64,000 nt of DNA from NCBI GenBank assembly GCA_943369665.1, contig CALRNX020000001.1, positions 867,486-931,485 on the forward strand, given 5' to 3'. The notes under the pieces were generated by a model. The model searched no databases, had not been told where the DNA came from, and saw nothing but the letters and a program-made list of their open reading frames with translations. Positions 57,982 through 64,000 of this stretch are shown piece after piece; position 1 is the stretch's first letter, and every line of letters starts with the position of its first letter. The translations under genes were made by a program, and so were the position numbers. The stretch comes from UKL13-3 sp943369665 (GTDB lineage: Bacteria; Bacteroidota; Bacteroidia; UKL13-3).

Positions 57982-59211
57982 ATGAGCAGCACAAAAGCAA
58001 CATCAACTGAAAACTTTCACAGAGCCAATAAGCCTGATCTATACAACCATCCTGATCATTATTTAATGGATGAATTGTTGAGCGATGAACACAAAATGAT
58101 CCGTGGAATGGTTCGTGATTATGTCAAAAAAGAACTTTCACCAATTATTGAAGATGTAGCACAACAAGCTACCTTCCCATACAGCATGGTTAAACAACTT
58201 GGCGACCTTGGTTGCTTTGGTCCGCAGTTACCGGTGGAATATGGTTGCGGAGGATTGGATTATATTTCATATGGGATCATGATGCAGGAATTGGAACGTT
58301 GCGATTCGGGCGTTCGTTCAACAGCATCAGTACAAGGTTCGTTGGTTATGTACCCAATTTTTAAATTTGGCAGCGAGGAGCAAAAACAAAAATACCTTCC
58401 TAAATTAGCCAAAGGCGAATGGTTGGGTTGTTTTGGTTTAACGGAGCCGAACCACGGATCAAACCCTGCAGGTATGACCACCAACTTTAAAGATGCAGGC
58501 GATGGCAAACACGTTATTTTAAATGGAGCCAAAATGTGGATCTCAAATTCTCCATATGCAGATATGGCTGTGGTTTGGGCAAAAAACGAAGAAGGCAAAA
58601 TTAAAGGTCTTATTGTGGAGCGTGGAATGGAAGGATTTTCAACTCCTGAAACGCATAATAAATGGAGCTTGCGTGCATCCGCTACCGGAGAACTGGTATT
58701 TAACGATGTAAAAGTTCCGAAAGAAAATATTTTACCGGGTGTAGAAGGCTTAAAAGGTCCTTTGACTTGCCTCAACAGTGCTCGTTATGGTATCAGCTGG
58801 GGAGCTTTGGGTGCAGCAATGGATTGCTACGATACAGCAGTTCGTTACTCATTGGAGCGCGAACAATTCGGTAAGCCAATTGCCGGATTCCAATTGCAAC
58901 AAAAGAAACTTGCTGAAATGTTGACCGAAATTACCAAAGCACAATTGTTAACCTGGCGCCTGGGTGTGTTGATGAATGAAGGAAGAGCAACACCGGCACA
59001 GATCAGTATGGCAAAACGTAATAACGTTGACCTGGCCTTGAACGTTGCGCGCAATGCACGTCAAATGCTGGGTGGAATGGGTATTACGGGTGAATACCCG
59101 ATCATGCGCCACATGATGAACCTGGAATCGGTTGTGACCTACGAAGGAACACACGATATTCATTTGCTGATCACCGGTATGGAGATTACCGGCATCAATG
59201 CATTTGCCTAA
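57982..59211 (+). CDS. acyl-CoA dehydrogenase, glutaryl-CoA-dehydrogenase-like
   Basis: This 409-residue flavoenzyme has the FAD-binding motifs GCFGLTEPNHGSNPAGM (near 148-165) and WISNSPYADMAVVWAK (near 186). The late catalytic Glu is E388 in VTYEGTHDIHLLITG. The TYEGTHDIH motif and the ITGIxAF end are those of glutaryl-CoA dehydrogenase, which oxidises and decarboxylates glutaryl-CoA to crotonyl-CoA in lysine and tryptophan breakdown. The length is close to mature GCDH. A role with another short acyl-CoA is possible. It stands alone with its own promoter. Confidence 0.92.
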   Translation: MSSTKATSTENFHRANKPDLYNHPDHYLMDELLSDEHKMIRGMVRDYVKKELSPIIEDVAQQATFPYSMVKQLGDLGCFGPQLPVEYGCGGLDYISYGIMMQELERCDSGVRSTASVQGSLVMYPIFKFGSEEQKQKYLPKLAKGEWLGCFGLTEPNHGSNPAGMTTNFKDAGDGKHVILNGAKMWISNSPYADMAVVWAKNEEGKIKGLIVERGMEGFSTPETHNKWSLRASATGELVFNDVKVPKENILPGVEGLKGPLTCLNSARYGISWGALGAAMDCYDTAVRYSLEREQFGKPIAGFQLQQKKLAEMLTEITKAQLLTWRLGVLMNEGRATPAQISMAKRNNVDLALNVARNARQMLGGMGITGEYPIMRHMMNLESVVTYEGTHDIHLLITGMEITGINAFA

Positions 59212-59235
59212 ATCAATATTTAACCAAAATGGTTG

Positions 59236-59272
59236 TTGTGGTTGGTATGAAAACAGTTCATATCAACCACAA
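59236..59272. terminator. long hairpin between acyl-CoA dehydrogenase and phosphohexomutase genes
   Basis: TTGTGGTTGGTATGAA (59236-59251) pairs with TTCATATCAACCACAA (59257-59272) over 16 positions, one of them G-U in RNA, around AACAG. No T-run follows on the plus strand, so it may be a terminator of non-canonical type, an mRNA-stabilising stem or a protein-binding site in the 82-nt gap. Confidence 0.5.
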
Positions 59273-59293
59273 TGCATTTAATATGAAACGAAT

Positions 59294-60697
59294 ATGTATC
59301 AAATAAAATTTGGAACAGACGGCTGGAGAGGAATTATTGCCGCTGAGTTTACAGTAGAAAACGTAAAACGTGTTGCGCAAGGAACAGCCGATTATATCAA
59401 GAAAAAACACGCCAACAATTTATCCATTGTACTCGGACATGATTGCCGTTTTGCAGGTGAATTATTTGCCGAAACAGTTGCACAAATTATGTGTGCCAAT
59501 GGTATCAAAGTAAAGTTAGCCAAAGGTTTTGTCTCAACTCCCATGATCAGTTTGGGTGCTGTAAAACATGGAGCTGCGTTGGGTGTCATTATCACAGCCA
59601 GCCACAATCCACCAGCATACAGTGGTTACAAACTCAAAGCACATTATGGCGGACCTTCAAGTCCTGCGGTAATTGATGAGGTGGAAGCATTGATCCCTGA
59701 AACGGTTGCAGCGAAACTCTTAACGATTGAAGAGTTGGTGAAAACAGGAATGATCAGCTATGTTGACCTTGAAACAATGTATGTAAATGAAGTGGAAAGT
59801 AAATTCGACCTGGCTGCTATTAAAAACAGCGGGATGGAATTTGCCTATGATGCAATGTATGGTGCAGGCCAAAATGCAATGCGCAGGTTATTCCCCGAAA
59901 TTACTTTTTTGCATTGCGAGGAAAACCCGGGATTTGATGGACAAGCCCCGGAGCCGATTCATAAAAATCTAACGGAATTCAGTGAACTCATCAAGGAAAG
60001 TGAAGACATTGATTGCGGTTTGGTAACTGATGGAGATGCTGATCGGATTGGTCTTTACAACAAAAAGGGTGAGTTTGTCGATTCACACCATATCATTTTA
60101 TTGTTGGTACATTACCTGTACAAATACAAAAACATGAGCGGAAAGGTGATCACAACTTTCAGTGCAACATCAAAAATCACTGCCCTTGCAAAAGCCTACG
60201 GATTGGATATCGAGATCACCAAAATTGGGTTCAAATACATCTGCGATAAAATGGTTACCGAAAACGTTTTGGTAGGTGGAGAAGAAAGCGGAGGAATTGC
60301 GATCAAAGGATTTATTCCCGAACGCGATGGTATCTGGATCGGTTTAACCATTTGGGAGTTTATGGCCAAAACAGGAAAAAGCCTGGATGAGTTAATCCAG
60401 GAAGTATATGATGTGGTCGGAAGTTTTGCCATGGGCCGTATCGACCTCCATATTACCGAAGAAATTAAACAACGGGTATTGGCCAATTGCCAGGCCGGTA
60501 AATACACCACCTTTGGAAATTATACCATTGAAAAAGTAGAAACCATTGATGGATTTAAATTCCATGTAGGCAATGGTGAATGGGTGATGATCCGTGCCAG
60601 TGGAACAGAGCCTGTATTGAGGGTGTACAGCGAATCATCAACCCAGGAAAAAGCAGAAGCCATCTTGGAGGCTTGCAAAAAAACAATCCTTGCGTAA
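59294..60697 (+). CDS. phosphoglucomutase/phosphomannomutase family protein
   Basis: The 467-residue enzyme of the alpha-D-phosphohexomutase family has GTDGWRG at 5-11, the phosphoserine loop TASHNPPAYSGYKLK (Ser102), the metal site DGDADRIG near 246, the sugar-binding GGEESGG near 329, and the phosphate-binding RASGTEPVLRVY near 435. It interconverts hexose 1- and 6-phosphates and so feeds nucleotide-sugar synthesis, which fits the heavy glycan demand of this chromosome region, although it is not in the glycan locus. It is followed by a terminator. Confidence 0.94.
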   Translation: MYQIKFGTDGWRGIIAAEFTVENVKRVAQGTADYIKKKHANNLSIVLGHDCRFAGELFAETVAQIMCANGIKVKLAKGFVSTPMISLGAVKHGAALGVIITASHNPPAYSGYKLKAHYGGPSSPAVIDEVEALIPETVAAKLLTIEELVKTGMISYVDLETMYVNEVESKFDLAAIKNSGMEFAYDAMYGAGQNAMRRLFPEITFLHCEENPGFDGQAPEPIHKNLTEFSELIKESEDIDCGLVTDGDADRIGLYNKKGEFVDSHHIILLLVHYLYKYKNMSGKVITTFSATSKITALAKAYGLDIEITKIGFKYICDKMVTENVLVGGEESGGIAIKGFIPERDGIWIGLTIWEFMAKTGKSLDELIQEVYDVVGSFAMGRIDLHITEEIKQRVLANCQAGKYTTFGNYTIEKVETIDGFKFHVGNGEWVMIRASGTEPVLRVYSESSTQEKAEAILEACKKTILA

Positions 60698-60716
60698 GCA
60701 AAAAACAACATACACT

Positions 60717-60754
60717 AAAAGCCACTTTGCAATCCGGTAAAGTGGCTTTTGTTT
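60717..60754 (+). terminator. intrinsic terminator after phosphohexomutase gene
   Basis: A perfect 12-bp stem AAAAGCCACTTT (60717-60728) / AAAGTGGCTTTT (60739-60750) with a 10-nt loop is followed by GTTT. It ends 57 nt before the pseudouridine synthase start. Confidence 0.9.
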
Positions 60755-60811
60755 ATCTTGCTCACAGTTTATTGACAATAGTCAACCAACAACCATTAAA
60801 CACTTCGCGAC

Positions 60812-61756
60812 ATGCAATCTTCAACCGTACGTCTCAACAAATTTATCAGTGAAAGTGGTTTGTGCTCAAGGCGCGAAGCCGACCGTTTTATTGAGCAGGG
60901 AAACGTGTTCATCAACGGACGTAAAGCCAATATTGGTGATCAGGTAAAAATTGGTGATCGTGTACGTGTAAACGGGAACGAACTCGAACCACGTAAAGGA
61001 GCCAACGAAATCTTTATCGCTTTAAACAAACCGGTTGGTATTACGTCAACAACAGAAGAAGGTGTACGCGATAATATCGTGCGTTTTGTGAATCACAGTT
61101 CACGCATTTTCCCCATCGGACGATTGGACAAAGATTCGCAAGGATTGATCTTTTTGACCAACAACGGAGATATGGTGAACAAGATCCTGCGCGCAGGAAA
61201 CAACCACGAAAAAGAATATGTTGTCACCGTTCATAAACCTTTAACAGACGCTGTTATTCAAGGCATGGCCAACGGTGTTCCCATCATGGGTGTCAACACA
61301 AAAAAATGTAAAGTAACGCGGGAAAGTGCAACGGTGTTTCGCATTATTTTGGTGCAAGGACTCAACCGGCAAATACGCAGAATGTGCGAGTACTTTGGAT
61401 ATGAAGTTGTGAAACTGGAACGTGTGCGCATCATGAATATCAGTTTAAAGAATTTGCCATTGGGTGAATGGAGAGACCTTACGGAAGCAGAGATGAGTAT
61501 CATTTACAGCATGCTCAAAGATTCTGCTTCAGAAGATGTCAAAAGATCAAAACAAAAAGCTAAACCCGCAGCAAAAAAAACTGCTCCTCCCGAAAAGGAA
61601 AACCGCAACAATAAAGATGCACGCTCATCGCGCCCAAAAGCCAAGGGCGCAAAAGGTGACCACAAACCGACCCGCAGTTTTGGTAAGTCAAACAACCGAA
61701 ACAATGCCGGTTCGCCTAAACGTAATGCTTCGGGTGGACGAAGAGGAGGAAGATAA
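60812..61756 (+). CDS. rluF: 23S rRNA pseudouridine synthase (RluF type) with basic C-terminal tail
   Basis: The 314-residue protein has an N-terminal S4 RNA-binding domain (VRLNKFISESGLCSRREADRFIEQGNVFINGR, about 6-38). The RsuA/RluB-F catalytic domain follows, with the nucleophile D106 in PIGRLDKDSQGLIF and QGLNRQIRRMCEYFGYEV near 190. Residues 245-314 form a long lysine/arginine-rich, low-complexity tail (KQKAKPAAKKTAPPEKE, then RNNAGSPKRNASGGRRGGR) that is not part of the core enzyme and probably improves rRNA or ribosome binding. RluF isomerises U2604 of 23S rRNA in E. coli; the exact site here is inferred. Confidence 0.92.
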   Translation: MQSSTVRLNKFISESGLCSRREADRFIEQGNVFINGRKANIGDQVKIGDRVRVNGNELEPRKGANEIFIALNKPVGITSTTEEGVRDNIVRFVNHSSRIFPIGRLDKDSQGLIFLTNNGDMVNKILRAGNNHEKEYVVTVHKPLTDAVIQGMANGVPIMGVNTKKCKVTRESATVFRIILVQGLNRQIRRMCEYFGYEVVKLERVRIMNISLKNLPLGEWRDLTEAEMSIIYSMLKDSASEDVKRSKQKAKPAAKKTAPPEKENRNNKDARSSRPKAKGAKGDHKPTRSFGKSNNRNNAGSPKRNASGGRRGGR

Positions 61757-61762
61757 GCGCTT

Positions 61763-62722
61763 ATGAAAAAGGAAACACCACATAAGAATGAACTTCATCC
61801 CCGCAATGCACATAATGAGCGTTATGATTTTGCGGCCCTCACGGAAGCATGCGAACCTTTAAAACCATTTGTATCACCCAATAAATTTGGTGACAACTCC
61901 ATCGACTTTGCAAATCCGCTTGCAGTAAAAACACTGAACAAGGCATTGCTCAAACACTTTTACGGGATCGGGTATTGGGATATTCCCAATCAATACCTCT
62001 GCCCTCCTATTCCGGGACGTGCCGATTATATCCATTATATAGCCGACCTGTTAGCGAAAACAAATGGTGGCGAAGTCCCCAAAGGCAGATCCGTTAAAGG
62101 ATTGGATATCGGAACGGGTGCCAATATTGTATACCCGCTTTTGGGAAACAAAATATATGGATGGCAATTTGTAGGCACCGATATTGATCCGAAAGCCATT
62201 GAAAATGCACAGCATATTTTAGATCGAAACCATCCGGTGGCGGATGATATTTTCCTGCGCAGGCAGGCCGATAACGCCAAGATCTTTGAAGGTGTTTTTC
62301 ACGCCAACGAAAAATTCGATTTCACAATTTGCAATCCGCCTTTTCACGCAAGTGCCGAAGAAGCAAGGGAACATTCCATCAGAAAAGTAACCAATCTGAA
62401 GGGAAAACATATCAAAACTCCAATGCTCAACTTTGGCGGTATAAGCCATGAACTATGGTGTGCCGGTGGAGAAAAAGCTTTTATCCAACAAATGATCACC
62501 GAGAGTGTGGCTTATGGCCAACAGTGTTTATGGTTTAGTTCACTGGTATCAAAAGACAGTTCATTACCTGTTATCTTAAAAAAACTGGGGGAAGTAAAAG
62601 CCATGGACACCCGCATCGTTGAAATGGCGCAGGGGCAAAAAATAAGCAGGTTTATTGCCTGGTCATTTCTTACCAAGCTGCAGCAAAAAGACTGGCGCAA
62701 CAAACGTTGGCGTGAGGCATAA
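61763..62722 (+). CDS. rlmF: 23S rRNA (adenine1618-N6)-methyltransferase
   Basis: This 319-residue SAM-dependent methyltransferase has LHPRNAHNERYDFAAL near 11-27, LDIGTGANIVYPLL near 114 (SAM motif I), and the N6-adenine motif NPPFHAS at 191-197, followed by LNFGGISHELWCAGGEKAFI near 223. These match RlmF (YbiN), including the RYD and LNFGG family motifs. It starts 6 nt after the rluF gene, so two 23S rRNA modification enzymes are probably co-transcribed. Confidence 0.93.
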   Translation: MKKETPHKNELHPRNAHNERYDFAALTEACEPLKPFVSPNKFGDNSIDFANPLAVKTLNKALLKHFYGIGYWDIPNQYLCPPIPGRADYIHYIADLLAKTNGGEVPKGRSVKGLDIGTGANIVYPLLGNKIYGWQFVGTDIDPKAIENAQHILDRNHPVADDIFLRRQADNAKIFEGVFHANEKFDFTICNPPFHASAEEAREHSIRKVTNLKGKHIKTPMLNFGGISHELWCAGGEKAFIQQMITESVAYGQQCLWFSSLVSKDSSLPVILKKLGEVKAMDTRIVEMAQGQKISRFIAWSFLTKLQQKDWRNKRWREA

Positions 62723-62750
62723 TACGGGAAAAAGGATCCCCTGCCCTTTA

Positions 62751-62782
62751 TTGATGAGACACCTCAAAAAGATGTATCTTAG
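62751..62782 (+). promoter_or_regulatory. candidate promoter of the radical SAM gene
   Basis: TTG at 62751-62753 and TATCTTAG at 62775-62782 (one mismatch to TAnnTTTG) are 21 nt apart, and the ATG follows 8 nt later, giving a very short or absent leader. Confidence 0.4.
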
Positions 62783-62790
62783 CTCCCTGA

Positions 62791-64000
62791 ATGAGACTCT
62801 TACTTACCACACTAAACGCTAAATACATCCACCTCAACCTGGCGATCCGCCTATTGTATGAATTGAACAAACACCATGAGGGTTTGGCTTGGAAAGAGTT
62901 TACCATCAAAGAAAATCCTGAAGACATAGCCGATCGCTGCAAAGATTTTGATGTAGTTGCTTTCAGTTGTTATATCTGGAATATTACACAAACACTTGCT
63001 GTGGCACGCGAACTCAAAAAACGCAACCCGAATATCAAAATTTTGTTGGGTGGGCCCGAAGTTAGTTACGAATACAACGATGTGATTGCCCTCCCCGAAG
63101 TAGATTATATTATTTTGGGTGAAGGCGAAATCCCATTTGCAGCGTTTATGGATGCTTATCCGAATATTGAAGGAGTTGGAAATTTGGTTCACAAGGTAAA
63201 TGGAGAAATTTGCCTGTTGCCCAAATCGGTCATGTTCGATCTGGAAAACTACCGAGGTATCAATCCGTACCAAAACGATTCGGCCGAAGACCTTTACAAC
63301 AAAGTTTGTTATATCGAAACCTCAAGAGGATGCCCATATAAATGCGAATTTTGTTTGGCCAGCCTGGATAATAAAGTTCGCTACTTACCCATTGAAGATA
63401 TTAAAGCAAACTTATTGTACGTGATGCAAAACGGACGTACCATTAAGTTTTTGGACAGAACATTTAACGTGAAGAAGGATTTTACCATCGACATGTTCAA
63501 CTTTATTTTGGAACACCATAAGCCTGGACAAGTATTCCAGTTCGAGATCACTGCCGATATTGTGCATCCCGATATTGTTAAATACATCCAGGAACATGTT
63601 CCGGCAGGTTTGTTCCGGTTTGAAATCGGAATCCAAACAGTCAATCAAAAAGCCAATTTACAGGTAAGCCGAAAACAAAATTTTGACAAAACAAGTGCCG
63701 TTATTAAACAACTGGACAACAAAATTGAGATGCACCTGGATCTGATTGTTGGTTTGCCGCTTGATGAATGGGCCGATATTAAATACAGTATTGAGGAGGT
63801 GTTTAAACTATATCCTCCTGAGCTGCAATTGGGATTTTTAAAATTCTTGCGAGGCACACCCGTCCGTCAAAAATATGCCGATCATGGTTATGTTTTTGAT
63901 CCCATGCCTCCATACCAGATCATTGAAAGCAACTACCTGAGCAAAGATGAACTGCACCAGATCACCTTATTGGAAGAGGCGCTCGAAATTTATTGGAATA
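62791..64000 (+). CDS. B12-binding radical SAM protein (DUF4080-type), 3' end beyond window
   Basis: A frame opens at ATG 62791 (MRLLLTTLNAKYIHLNLAIR) and stays open to the window edge, at least 403 codons. The first 130 residues look like a cobalamin-binding Rossmann domain (VVAFSCYIWNITQTL, KILLGGPEVSYE, DYIILGEGE). The radical SAM motif follows as SRGCPYKCEFCLAS near residue 180 (CxxxCxxC binding the 4Fe-4S cluster), then RTIKFLDRTFNVKKD and FEIGIQTVNQ. The opening sequence is the usual start of this Bacteroidota family with a DUF4080 C-terminal domain, which would lie mostly outside the window. Its substrate is not known. It stands 68 nt after rlmF with its own likely promoter. Confidence 0.93.
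   Translation, partial: MRLLLTTLNAKYIHLNLAIRLLYELNKHHEGLAWKEFTIKENPEDIADRCKDFDVVAFSCYIWNITQTLAVARELKKRNPNIKILLGGPEVSYEYNDVIALPEVDYIILGEGEIPFAAFMDAYPNIEGVGNLVHKVNGEICLLPKSVMFDLENYRGINPYQNDSAEDLYNKVCYIETSRGCPYKCEFCLASLDNKVRYLPIEDIKANLLYVMQNGRTIKFLDRTFNVKKDFTIDMFNFILEHHKPGQVFQFEITADIVHPDIVKYIQEHVPAGLFRFEIGIQTVNQKANLQVSRKQNFDKTSAVIKQLDNKIEMHLDLIVGLPLDEWADIKYSIEEVFKLYPPELQLGFLKFLRGTPVRQKYADHGYVFDPMPPYQIIESNYLSKDELHQITLLEEALEIYWN

Noticed and set aside
58260..58775. 171-codon open frame on the minus strand
   Set aside because: It is fully antisense to the acyl-CoA dehydrogenase gene, whose motifs are intact; it has no promoter and its sequence resembles no protein. It is a shadow of the real gene.
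1..64000. CRISPR array, tRNA/rRNA genes, insertion sequences, prophage genes
   Set aside because: No spaced direct repeats of CRISPR type, no tRNA cloverleaf or rRNA sequence, no transposase or integrase, and no phage structural genes were recognised.

Overview
The window looks like chromosomal DNA of a member of the Bacteroidota. The support is: a secreted protein with a type IX secretion (T9SS) C-terminal sorting domain, a full alternative complex III operon with a cytochrome c domain fused to ActA, a UpxY/NusG-like antiterminator inside a polysaccharide locus, a four-helix-bundle (S23-type) protein, and promoters of the Bacteroidota type (-7 TAnnTTTG, -33 TTG/TTTG) rather than sigma-70 boxes. 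Species cannot be assigned from this sequence. No rRNA, tRNA, CRISPR array or transposase was seen.

Layout. 1-3470: a tiny membrane ORF and two tandem POT-family peptide transporters separated by a clear intrinsic terminator. 3533-45719: one very large same-strand surface-polysaccharide locus of about 42 kb. It starts with the outer-membrane export lipoprotein and a Wzc-type co-polymerase/tyrosine kinase. It continues with a dTDP-3-amino-3,6-dideoxyhexose set (fdtA, acetyltransferase, fdtB), a UpxY-like antiterminator, a Wzm/Wzt ABC exporter with a carbohydrate-binding tail, and about a dozen glycosyltransferases. A phosphodiesterase-like enzyme beside a nucleotidyltransferase, a perosamine-synthase-like aminotransferase, deacetylase-like and acyltransferase genes, an O-antigen ligase/polymerase, asnB and a CapK-like adenylating enzyme follow. 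It ends with a WecB, Gfo/Idh, aminotransferase, PglC-like transferase, CapD/PglF block. Most genes overlap by 1-13 nt or abut, often with GTG or TTG starts inside the preceding stop, so strong translational coupling is likely. A near-consensus promoter at 39782-39813 probably starts a second transcript for the last genes.

45720-47940: a small AT-rich accessory island between the polysaccharide locus and the respiratory operon. It carries three tightly overlapping genes that I read as a toxin / HTH antitoxin / SecB-like chaperone (TAC-type) module, preceded by a perfect inverted repeat (candidate operator) and a TAnnTTTG box. Two small unknown genes follow, one on the minus strand with an almost ideal promoter that would give a leaderless mRNA. 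A start-less gene remnant lies at the left edge. This island is the most interesting part of the window.

48048-56463: actABCDEF, alternative complex III (quinol:electron acceptor oxidoreductase), ending at a strong terminator with no cytochrome oxidase genes behind it. 56533-64000: a T9SS cargo protein, folB on the minus strand, glutaryl-CoA-dehydrogenase-like acyl-CoA dehydrogenase, phosphohexomutase, RluF-type pseudouridine synthase with a long basic tail, RlmF, and a B12-binding radical SAM protein cut by the window end.
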